Source: an uncultured Limnohabitans sp.
GTDB taxonomy: Bacteria; Pseudomonadota; Gammaproteobacteria; Burkholderiales; Burkholderiaceae_C
NCBI GenBank assembly: GCA_937928195.1
Contig: CALEYZ010000139.1
Location: forward strand, 1-9,247
Direction of reading: 5' to 3'
Length of the DNA stretch: 9,247 bases
Shown: piece after piece, positions 1-6,087 of the stretch
How the letters are laid out: every line of letters begins with the position of its first letter
Position numbering within the stretch: the stretch's first letter is position 1
The notes under the pieces: model-generated
Told to the model about the DNA's origin: nothing
The model's input: only the letters and a program-made list of their open reading frames with translations
Databases searched by the model: none
Program-made: the position numbers and the translations under genes

Positions 1-194
1 GCCTTGTCGGCTTCGGTGATTTTTTCTTTTTTGACCAAACGGTCCAAGCTGCCCGACACTGTGGCAATGCCCTTGGCCACAGCCGCGTCAGAGATGTCCA
101 CCATCACCACCGGAATACCAGCCACTGCACATGCTTGTGCAATGCCGTTGCCCATGGTGCCCGCGCCAATGATGCCTACTTTTTGAATGATCAT
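1..194 (-). CDS. hbd: 3-hydroxybutyryl-CoA dehydrogenase, N-terminal part (cut by window edge)
   Basis: The ATG is at 194 and 64 complete codons are visible before the left edge cuts the gene. Family knowledge: the enzyme oxidises (S)-3-hydroxybutyryl-CoA to acetoacetyl-CoA with NAD(P) in the cytoplasm, in butyrate, polyhydroxybutyrate or phenylacetate-type degradation. Seen: the protein begins with a Rossmann fold beta-alpha-beta unit. It has the dinucleotide loop GAGTMG at residues 10-15, a hydrophobic strand VVMVD, and an acidic residue D33 where NAD-dependent members hold the adenosine ribose. The following SGSLDRLVKKEKIT stretch matches this family. No Shine-Dalgarno sequence is visible; the leader is AT-rich. 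The gene lies 49 bases downstream of the ABC permease on the same strand, so it could be the end of that transcript or have its own promoter. A larger fatty-acid-oxidation dehydrogenase cannot be excluded from 64 residues, but the start position and spacing of motifs favour the short Hbd/PaaH type. Confidence 0.85.
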   Translation of the reverse strand, partial: MIIQKVGIIGAGTMGNGIAQACAVAGIPVVMVDISDAAVAKGIATVSGSLDRLVKKEKITEADK

Positions 195-243
195 GATTTG
201 AAGTGTGAGAAGTTAAGAAAATGAAAATGCACAATGAAGGCCA

Positions 244-1059
244 TCATGCTCTGAAGCGTTTGCGCGTTAAGGCCAAAGCCACCCAAAATGCGCAGGCGGC
301 CACGCCCAGCAACAAACAGATGTTGCCCACAAAATGCTGCGGCCATTGGTCCAAAAACAAGGGGCGCACCATCTCGACGGCAGCCGTCAGCGGCAGATAA
401 GACGTCAAGGTTTGCAACCAGTCTGGCAATTGCGTTCGCGGAAAATAAATGCCCGACAAAAACATCATGGGCGTGAGAAACAAGGTGAAGTAGTAGGTGA
501 AGAAGTCATAGCCCTTGGCCATGGCATTGAAGATCAGGGCAATGCAACTGAAGGTCATCCCCACCAGCCACAAAATAGGCCAGGCCAACAGCAATTTCCA
601 ACTGTGGCTGATGCCCAATGCCAGCATCACGCCCAAAATGGCGGTCACCGTGAACAGCGCTTTGTACGCGGCCCACAGCATCTCGGCCATCACCACGTCG
701 TCCAAGCGCACCGGCGCATTCATGATGCCGTCCCACGTTTTTTGCATGTGCATGCGGGAGAAGGCGGAGTACAAAGCTTCAAACGAGGCCGCATTCATGG
801 CACTCATGCAAATGCTGCCGCTGGCCAAAAACAAAATGTAGGGCACTTGCTGACCGCCGGTGTTGACCTCGCCCACCAAGGCGCCCAAGCCATAGCCAAA
901 GGCCACCAGCCACATCAGCGGCTCGGCAATGTTGCCCACCAAACTGGGAATGGCCAACTTGCGCCACACCAAAAGGTTGCGCAAAAACACAGGCCACCAA
1001 CGCATCGAGAGTTGCGGCGGCGCCCACACCGAAGGGATCACGTGCTGTGTGCTCATCAT
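244..1059 (-). CDS. ABC-2 type exporter permease, NodJ-like
   Basis: This is the membrane subunit (271 residues) of an ABC exporter paired with the ATPase encoded just upstream. Seen: about six hydrophobic segments, near residues 44-64, 73-92, 127-148, 157-178, 188-206 and 243-264. The region FLSGIYFPRTQLPDWLQ (residues 200-216) followed by LPLTAAVEMVRPL is the conserved C-terminal block of ABC-2 permeases. Overall it resembles NodJ, the permease for Nod-factor export in rhizobia, but no nod synthesis genes are nearby, so the substrate is unknown. The start at 1059 is chosen because it overlaps the ATPase stop codon in ATGA and sits five bases after a strong Shine-Dalgarno AGGGAG (plus-strand 1065-1070). 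A longer open frame reaching 1146 would run 87 bases into the ATPase gene and is unlikely. Translational coupling with the ATPase is inferred. A second ATG follows directly and could also be used. Confidence 0.9.
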   Translation of the reverse strand: MMSTQHVIPSVWAPPQLSMRWWPVFLRNLLVWRKLAIPSLVGNIAEPLMWLVAFGYGLGALVGEVNTGGQQVPYILFLASGSICMSAMNAASFEALYSAFSRMHMQKTWDGIMNAPVRLDDVVMAEMLWAAYKALFTVTAILGVMLALGISHSWKLLLAWPILWLVGMTFSCIALIFNAMAKGYDFFTYYFTLFLTPMMFLSGIYFPRTQLPDWLQTLTSYLPLTAAVEMVRPLFLDQWPQHFVGNICLLLGVAACAFWVALALTRKRFRA

Positions 1060-1985
1060 GCGTTCTCCCTGATTTGTCGGCCGGTGAGTTTCAAAAATAA
1101 ATCCTCCAAATTGGCCGGGCGGTGCAAGCTGCGAATGTGCGGCCAAGCTTGCAAGGCCCCCAACAATGGCTGCGCTTGCGCCGTGTAAAAGAAAACCGTT
1201 TCACCGCTGACTTCCACACGCGCCGCGTGTTGTCGCAGCGGCGAGTCTTCGGCCGCCAACGCCAAGGCCCCTTGGCCATACAGCTCCACCACATCAGGCT
1301 CTAAATGCTGTGCGATCAAATCACGCGGTTTACCTTCGGCAATTTTTTTGCCATGGTCAATCACCAACAAGCGATCACACAAGCGCTCGGCTTCGTCCAT
1401 GAAGTGGGTGGTAAGCAAAATGGATTTACCTTCTTGCATGAGCATCTGCAAACGCTCCCACATCAAATGCCGCGCTTGCGGGTCCAAGCCCGTGGTGGGC
1501 TCATCGAGCATCAGCATTTGCGGTTGTTTGATGAGGGCGCGCGCCAAACTCAAGCGCCGCTTCATGCCACCCGACAACTCACCCGGCTTGGCTTTGGCTT
1601 TGCTGGTCAAGGCACCAAACTCTAAGAGCGGCGCAATGCGCGCTTTGATGTCGCGGTCCTTCATGCCGAAATAGCGGCCATAGACCAGCAGATTTTCTTC
1701 GGCGGTGAAGTCCGGGTCGAGCGTGTCCATTTGCGCCACCACCCCCAAGCGTGACTTGATGGCCAACGCATCGTTGGGCATGGTCAAGTTGTCAAAGTAG
1801 GTGATGCGGCCTGCATCAGGGGTGGTCAGCCCCAAGCACATGCGCAAGGTGGTGGTTTTGCCCGCGCCGTTGGGGCCAATCACCCCCAGGCATTCGCCGG
1901 GCGCAATGTGAAACGACAAGTCGTTCACGACGGTGTTGTCGCCAAAGCGTTTGACGAGGTTTTGGACGTTCAATAAATCTGCCAT
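1056..1985 (-). CDS. ABC exporter ATP-binding protein, NodI-like
   Basis: This is the cytoplasmic ATPase subunit (309 residues) that powers the adjacent permease. Seen: Walker A GPNGAGKTT at residues 37-45, Q-loop glutamine Q85, signature LSGGMKRRL at 137-145, Walker B LMLDEP at 158-163, D-loop GLDPQ at 166-170 and switch histidine H194. The stretch LGVVAQMDTLDPDFT (80-94) is typical of the NodI and daunorubicin-resistance type ATPases. After about residue 225 there is a C-terminal accessory region, as in that family. Rhizobial nodIJ are thought to derive from beta-proteobacterial export genes of this kind, so a NodI-like protein here does not imply nodulation. The ATG at 1985 has only an AAGG one base upstream and a distant GAGG, so its ribosome site is weak. 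The gene is divergent from the gentisate dioxygenase gene across a 147-base spacer and overlaps the permease by four bases. Substrate unknown. Confidence 0.93.
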   Translation of the reverse strand: MADLLNVQNLVKRFGDNTVVNDLSFHIAPGECLGVIGPNGAGKTTTLRMCLGLTTPDAGRITYFDNLTMPNDALAIKSRLGVVAQMDTLDPDFTAEENLLVYGRYFGMKDRDIKARIAPLLEFGALTSKAKAKPGELSGGMKRRLSLARALIKQPQMLMLDEPTTGLDPQARHLMWERLQMLMQEGKSILLTTHFMDEAERLCDRLLVIDHGKKIAEGKPRDLIAQHLEPDVVELYGQGALALAAEDSPLRQHAARVEVSGETVFFYTAQAQPLLGALQAWPHIRSLHRPANLEDLFLKLTGRQIRENA

Positions 1986-2041
1986 GCCTTGATTGTGCCT
2001 CGCAGACCCTTAGCCCAAGCTGACCCCCAGCCAGTTTTGAC

Positions 2042-2058
2042 GCCAACGTGACGTGGCC
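2042..2058. promoter_or_regulatory. Imperfect palindrome in divergent spacer, possible operator
   Basis: The 17-base stretch GCCAACGTGACGTGGCC is an interrupted inverted repeat centred on 2050. Its core ACGT-G-ACGT is perfect and 6 of 8 pairs match over the whole length. It lies between the divergent nodI-like and gentisate dioxygenase genes, upstream of the probable gentisate promoter. A role as a regulator site is inference; no regulator gene is in the window. Confidence 0.2.
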
Positions 2059-2070
2059 AGGTGGGTTGGA

Positions 2071-2102
2071 TTTGCGAAACCCGCATCGATATGTATACTT
2101 AT
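2071..2102 (+). promoter_or_regulatory. Probable promoter of gentisate dioxygenase with overlapping palindrome
   Basis: A good -10 hexamer TATACT lies at 2094-2099. A weak -35 is possible at 2071-2076 (TTTGCG, 17-base spacer) or 2072-2077 (TTGCGA, 16-base spacer). Start of transcription would be near 2106, some 27 bases before the ATG at 2133. The -10 is embedded in the imperfect palindrome ATATGTATACTTAT (2089-2102, 6 of 7 pairs), centred between 2095 and 2096. A repressor bound there would block polymerase, which would suit a gene induced by an aromatic substrate. The weak -35 suggests that an activator could also be involved. Both ideas are inference. Confidence 0.4.
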
Positions 2103-2132
2103 TAAAACCCCACTGACAGGACTGCGCACACC

Positions 2133-3185
2133 ATGAACCCCTCCCTTCACGCTGACGCCTTGGGCCGTCTGGAAGACCTGCCTGCCGACTACATTGCCGA
2201 CATGACCGCGCTGTCAATTGCGCCACTGTGGCCACAGCTGCGAGGCCTGTTGCCGCGCGGCAAACCCGCGCGCGCCACCCAGCCGTTTGTCTGGCACTAC
2301 CAGGATGTTCGACCCCAGCTGATGCGCGCAGGTGAATTGACACCCATTGAGAAAGCCGAGCGCCGGGTGTTGGTCTTGTGCAATCCAGGGCATGGCATCG
2401 AAAAGCTGGTGGCCACGCCCACCATTTACGTGGGCATGCAACTGATTCTGCCGGGCGAAGTGGCACCCAACCACCGTCACACCCCCAGCGCGGTGCGCTT
2501 TGTGGTGGAGGGTGAAGGCGGCTTCACCACCGTGCAAGGCGAGAAGTGCCCCATGCACAAAGGTGATTTGATCCTGACCCCTGCGGGACTGTGGCACGAG
2601 CATGGCCATGAAGGCACTGGCCCCGTGGTGTGGCTCGATGCCTTGGACTTGCCCATGGTTTACAGCATGGAAGCGTCCTACGCCATTGAAGGCCCTTCGC
2701 AAAACGCCAGCCCGGATTTGGACGCGTCGCAAACCAAGTACCGGCGCGCAGGCTTGGTGCCCTTTGGCTCGCTCAGCCAAGCACGCTCTGCCTACCCGCA
2801 AATTCGCTACCCCTGGGTGGATGTGCGCGAGGCCTTGAATGCACTGAACAAAGGCACACCCAAAGATGCTGCCGTTCAATTGGCCTATGTGAACCCTGAG
2901 ACGGGTGCGCCTTGCTTGCCCACCTTGGGTTTCTCTGCCCAGTTGTTGCGCGACGGTTTGGACTTTGTCCCCCGCCCCCGCTCGGCCAGCTCGGTCATGC
3001 ACGTGATTGAAGGCCGCGGCGAATCCGAGATCGATGGCGTCACATTGAAATGGTCTGAAGGTGACACGGTGGCCATTCCAACGCACGCGCAAATCACGCA
3101 CTGCGCCAGCAACGGCAATGCGTACCTGTTCCATGTCGACGATGCCCCGACGCAGCGCGCCTTGGGTTTTTACCAAGAGTTTTAA
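2133..3185 (+). CDS. gtdA: Gentisate 1,2-dioxygenase
   Basis: Family knowledge: this cytoplasmic Fe(II) ring-cleavage enzyme uses O2 to open gentisate (2,5-dihydroxybenzoate) to maleylpyruvate. It serves salicylate, 3-hydroxybenzoate or naphthalene breakdown. Seen: 350 residues, the usual length, with two cupin domains. The N-terminal cupin (about 100-170) carries the iron ligands in NHRHTPSAVRFVVEG, H114 and H116, and the third in WHEHGH, H155. The second cupin (about 265-335) keeps the fold, with H290, H318 and H323, but shows no obvious complete metal site, as is common. The best Shine-Dalgarno, AGGA near 2118-2121, is 11 bases before the ATG, longer than ideal. Maleylpyruvate isomerase, fumarylpyruvate hydrolase and a regulator, which often cluster with this gene, are not in the window. 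The gene stands alone between divergent ABC genes and psd. A related salicylate or 1-hydroxy-2-naphthoate dioxygenase cannot be fully excluded by eye. Confidence 0.93.
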   Translation: MNPSLHADALGRLEDLPADYIADMTALSIAPLWPQLRGLLPRGKPARATQPFVWHYQDVRPQLMRAGELTPIEKAERRVLVLCNPGHGIEKLVATPTIYVGMQLILPGEVAPNHRHTPSAVRFVVEGEGGFTTVQGEKCPMHKGDLILTPAGLWHEHGHEGTGPVVWLDALDLPMVYSMEASYAIEGPSQNASPDLDASQTKYRRAGLVPFGSLSQARSAYPQIRYPWVDVREALNALNKGTPKDAAVQLAYVNPETGAPCLPTLGFSAQLLRDGLDFVPRPRSASSVMHVIEGRGESEIDGVTLKWSEGDTVAIPTHAQITHCASNGNAYLFHVDDAPTQRALGFYQEF

Positions 3186-3197
3186 GCCTTCTACAAT
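3169..3197 (+). promoter_or_regulatory. Probable psd promoter inside the end of the gentisate dioxygenase gene
   Basis: A -35 like TTTACC (3169-3174) and a -10 TACAAT (3192-3197) are separated by exactly 17 bases. Transcription would start near 3204, about 23 bases before the psd GTG. This would let psd, a membrane-lipid gene needed at all times, be expressed independently of the upstream catabolic gene. The assignment is by eye only. Confidence 0.4.
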
Positions 3198-3226
3198 AGG
3201 CCCCCATGTGAAACGAGGGAGCGCCC

Positions 3227-4069
3227 GTGTCTGATCAATTGGCAGTATTGCCGCAATACCTCATGCCCAAGCAGGCCATGACCCGCTTGGCCGGCCGCTT
3301 GGCCAGTGCCGAATGGGGCGGCTTCACCACTTGGGTCATCAAGCGCTTCGTGAAACGCTACAACGTCAACATGGACGAAGCCGTGCACTCCGACCCGGCG
3401 CACTACAAAAGCTTCAACGCGTTTTTCACACGCCCTTTGAAAGATGGCGCACGACCGCTAGCGGCCAACACCTGGGTGTGCCCTGTGGATGGCGCGATCA
3501 GCCAATGCGGCGCCATTGAGAAAGACCAAATCTTTCAAGCCAAAGGCCATCACTACAGCACCCGCGCCTTGGTGGGCGGTGACGAACACTTGGCCGCACA
3601 GTTTCAAAACGGCCAATTTGCCACGCTGTACTTAAGCCCGCGGGACTATCACCGCATCCACATGCCCATTGCCGGCAAGTTGTTGCGCATGATTCATGTG
3701 CCCGGCGATTTGTTTTCTGTGAACCCCACCACCGCCCGCGGTGTGCCCGGCTTGTTTGCGCGCAATGAACGCGTGGTGTGCGAATTTGAAACGGCGCAGG
3801 GCCCGATGGTGTTGGTGCTGGTAGGCGCCACCATTGTGGGCAGCATGGCCACTGTGTGGCATGGCCAAGTGAATCCACCCCGGCCAGGCATGGTGCGCGA
3901 ATGGCGCTACGACACGCAAGACGTGCAGCTGCAAAAAGGTGAAGAGATGGGCCGCTTCCTCTTGGGTTCGACCGTGGTGATGCTGTTTCCACACAACAGC
4001 ATTCAGTTTCCTGCCGATTGGCTGAGCACCCGCCCACTTCAAATGGGCGAGGCCATGAGCCAAGTTTAA
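3227..4069 (+). CDS. psd: Phosphatidylserine decarboxylase proenzyme
   Basis: Family knowledge: this inner-membrane-associated enzyme converts phosphatidylserine to phosphatidylethanolamine. The proenzyme cleaves itself at LGST so that the serine becomes the pyruvoyl cofactor of the small alpha chain. Seen: 280 residues with LGST at 246-249, so cleavage is predicted between G247 and S248, leaving a short alpha chain of 33 residues. The expected catalytic acid lies in PVDG (D88) and the histidine in YHRIHMP (H145), which fits a type I enzyme. FNAFFTRPLKDGARP (63-77) is also a family block. The start codon is GTG at 3227, supported by GAGGGAG five bases upstream. It lies 41 bases after the gentisate dioxygenase gene with its own likely promoter. 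pssA, a frequent neighbour in beta-proteobacteria, is absent. The stop codon overlaps that of kup on the other strand. Confidence 0.96.
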   Translation: MSDQLAVLPQYLMPKQAMTRLAGRLASAEWGGFTTWVIKRFVKRYNVNMDEAVHSDPAHYKSFNAFFTRPLKDGARPLAANTWVCPVDGAISQCGAIEKDQIFQAKGHHYSTRALVGGDEHLAAQFQNGQFATLYLSPRDYHRIHMPIAGKLLRMIHVPGDLFSVNPTTARGVPGLFARNERVVCEFETAQGPMVLVLVGATIVGSMATVWHGQVNPPRPGMVREWRYDTQDVQLQKGEEMGRFLLGSTVVMLFPHNSIQFPADWLSTRPLQMGEAMSQV

Positions 4070-5934
4070 ATCTCGATCTTGGAGCCCAGCTCCACAACAG
4101 AGTTGTTAGGCAATTTCAAAAACTCGGCTGCGGCACTGGCGTTCAAGTGCATTTGCGCAAACAGTTTTTCACGCCAAGTGGCCATGCCACCGCCAATGGT
4201 CGGAATGACGATGTCGCGTGAGAGAAAATAGCTGGTGCTCATGGGGTCAAGCTCTGCGCCATGGCCCTTCAAACTCTCCAATGCTTGGGGCAAATTGGGA
4301 TCGTTTTTGAAGCCATAGTTAACGATCACTTGCCAGCAGTCATGGCCCAAGGGTTCAATTTCCAGTCGCTTGTTCATGCCAATCCAAGGCACTTCATGGC
4401 TGCGCACCGTGACAAATAAATTCTGACGGTGCAACACTTTGTTGTGCTTGAGGTTGTGCAGCAAGGCATTGGGCACATTGCCCGTTTCAGCCGTTAAGAA
4501 AACCGCCGTGCCTTCCACCCGCGCAGGTGGCGCCACAAAGATGGCTTCCAGAAAATCAACCAAGCTGAACGAGTCTGCCTTGAGCGAGTCATTGAGCAAC
4601 CGGCGGCCATCGCTCCATGTGATCATGAGCAAGAAAATGCCGCCACCAATGACCAAGGGGAACCAACCGCCTTCAAACAGTTTGAGCAGATTGGAAGCCC
4701 AGAACGCAAAGTCAACGGCAAAGAAAAAGCCGGTGGCACCAATGCACAAGGACAGCGGCAAATTCCAGCTGTAACGAATCACGAAGAAGGTCAGCACCGT
4801 GGTGATCAGCATGTCGGTACAGACCGCGATACCGTAAGCTGCCGCCAAATTGCTGGAGGATTTGAACAACGCCACCGCCAAGACGATCAGCACAAACAAG
4901 CCCCAGTTAACGAAGGGCATGTAGATTTGGCCCGTCTCTTTGACGCTGGTGTGTTGCACTTGTAAACGGGGCAAATAGCCCAGTTGGATCACCTGTTTGG
5001 TGACACTGAAAGCGCCCGTGATCAGGGCCTGTGACGCAATCACTGTGGCCAAAGTGGCCAAGCCCACCAGCGGAATCAATGCCCAGTCTGGCGCCATCAT
5101 GAAAAATGGGTTTTTGACGGCTTCTGGGTTGGACAACAACAAAGCGCCTTGACCAAAATAATTCAAGGTGAGCGAGGGCATCACAATGCTGAACCAGGCC
5201 AAGCGAATGGGCTTTTTGCCAAAGTGCCCCATGTCGGCATACAGCGCTTCACCGCCTGTGACGCACAGCACCACGGCCCCCAAAATGATGAAGGTGATGC
5301 CCGGGAAATCCCAGATGAACTTGACAGCGTAATAAGGACTGATGGCCCACAAAATCTCGGGCTGTGTGGCAATGTGGTACACCCCCAAAAAGGAAATGCA
5401 GGCGAACCAAACCAAGGTGATGGGGCCAAAGAATTTGCCAATGCCGGTGGTGCCGCGTTTTTGCACCACGAACAAACCAAACAAAATGACCAAGGTGAGT
5501 GGAATCACGGCTTTGGTGAAGGCTGGCGAGACCACCTCCAAACCTTCAACGGCCGACAACACCGAGATGGCAGGTGTGATCACCCCATCGCCATAGAACA
5601 AGCAGGTGCCAAAGATACCCACCATCAACAAAACTTTGCGCAGTTGTGGCTTGTCTTTGACAGACTGGGAGGCCAAGGCCAGCATGGCCACCAGTCCGCC
5701 TTCACCATGGTTGTCGGCGCGCAGCACCAAGGTGACGTATTTGACCGAGACGATGGTGGTCAGGGTCCAAAAGAAAATCGACAAAATGCCATACACATTT
5801 TCTGGCGTGAAGGGCACATGGCCGGAGCCAAAGACCTCTTTCAGGGCATACAAAACACTGGTGCCGATGTCACCATAAACGACACCAATGGCGCCCAGGG
5901 TGAGGGCGGCGAGAGAAGATTTGCTAGAAGACAC
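4066..5934 (-). CDS. kup: Low-affinity potassium transporter Kup
   Basis: Family knowledge: Kup is an inner-membrane K+ uptake system, thought to be driven by proton symport. Seen: 622 residues, matching the E. coli protein in length, with about twelve hydrophobic segments in residues 10-440 and a soluble C-terminal domain. Family blocks include VVYGDIGTS (18-26), DNHGEGG (74-80), YGDGVITPAISVLSA (114-128), TGGEALYADMGHFG (226-239), SSNLAAAYGIAV (360-371) and a final ELGSKIEI. The acidic residues corresponding to E. coli D23, E116 and E229 are D22, D116 and E229. The residue after GDIGTS is valine rather than the usual proline. The start is GTG at 5934; no other start codon precedes the first membrane segment, yet no Shine-Dalgarno is visible and a terminator abuts it. 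The gene lies 153 bases after gshA and ends convergently on psd. Confidence 0.97.
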   Translation of the reverse strand: MSSSKSSLAALTLGAIGVVYGDIGTSVLYALKEVFGSGHVPFTPENVYGILSIFFWTLTTIVSVKYVTLVLRADNHGEGGLVAMLALASQSVKDKPQLRKVLLMVGIFGTCLFYGDGVITPAISVLSAVEGLEVVSPAFTKAVIPLTLVILFGLFVVQKRGTTGIGKFFGPITLVWFACISFLGVYHIATQPEILWAISPYYAVKFIWDFPGITFIILGAVVLCVTGGEALYADMGHFGKKPIRLAWFSIVMPSLTLNYFGQGALLLSNPEAVKNPFFMMAPDWALIPLVGLATLATVIASQALITGAFSVTKQVIQLGYLPRLQVQHTSVKETGQIYMPFVNWGLFVLIVLAVALFKSSSNLAAAYGIAVCTDMLITTVLTFFVIRYSWNLPLSLCIGATGFFFAVDFAFWASNLLKLFEGGWFPLVIGGGIFLLMITWSDGRRLLNDSLKADSFSLVDFLEAIFVAPPARVEGTAVFLTAETGNVPNALLHNLKHNKVLHRQNLFVTVRSHEVPWIGMNKRLEIEPLGHDCWQVIVNYGFKNDPNLPQALESLKGHGAELDPMSTSYFLSRDIVIPTIGGGMATWREKLFAQMHLNASAAAEFLKLPNNSVVELGSKIEI

Positions 5935-5963
5935 AAAAAAGCAGCCCAGCTTTTGGCTGGGCT
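5935..5963 (-). terminator. Rho-independent terminator after gshA, abutting the kup start codon
   Basis: On the minus strand an 8-bp perfect stem, AGCCCAGC/GCTGGGCT with a CAAAA loop (plus-strand 5943-5963), is followed by GC and six T residues (5940-5935). This is a standard intrinsic terminator for transcripts leaving gshA. Unusually, the T-run ends directly at the kup GTG (5934). Any kup transcript begun upstream must therefore read through it. On the plus strand the stem is followed by a poor T-run, so activity there is unlikely. Confidence 0.75.
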
Positions 5964-5970
5964 TGTTGTT

Positions 5971-5989
5971 CAGAATGACCGCGATTCTG
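5971..5989 (-). other. Small hairpin upstream of the gshA-kup terminator
   Basis: CAGAAT and ATTCTG form a 6-bp stem around a 7-base loop, ending seven bases before the terminator stem. With the terminator it makes a tandem pair of stems in the kup leader. Function unknown; it may be chance. Confidence 0.3.
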
Positions 5990-6054
5990 CGCCTGTTTTG
6001 AGATCTTCGCCATGGGGGGCAAACTCTAAAAGACAGACCTGTTTGGAAATGTTG

Positions 6055-6076
6055 CAGCGCAGCAACTTCTGCGCTG
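6055..6076 (-). other. Strong hairpin just after the gshA stop codon
   Basis: CAGCGCAG and CTGCGCTG form a perfect 8-bp stem with a 6-base loop, 11 bases past the gshA stop codon. No T-run follows on either strand, so it is not an intrinsic terminator by itself. It could protect the 3' end of the proA-gshA message or be part of a structured kup leader; both are inference. Confidence 0.4.
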
Positions 6077-6087
6077 AAACGAAAACT

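Noticed and set aside
195..243. Possible promoter or terminator between the permease and the 3-hydroxybutyryl-CoA dehydrogenase
   Set aside because: The gap is AT-rich with no GC stem and no well-spaced -35/-10 pair on the minus strand.
1060..1146. Longer N-terminus (29 extra residues) for the ABC permease
   Set aside because: It would overlap the ATPase gene by about 90 bases. The ATG at 1059 has an excellent Shine-Dalgarno and a classic ATGA overlap.
334..1188. Plus-strand open frame of 284 codons opposite the ABC permease
   Set aside because: It is a His- and Gln-rich shadow of the permease and ATPase genes with no recognisable domain.
2214..3176. Minus-strand open frame of 320 codons opposite gentisate dioxygenase
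   Set aside because: It lies almost wholly within a clear Fe(II) bicupin gene on the other strand and has shadow-type composition.
3206..3211. ATG directly followed by TGA in the psd leader
   Set aside because: A start-stop pair of six bases is likely chance. The GTG at 3227 with GAGGGAG at the right distance explains psd translation.
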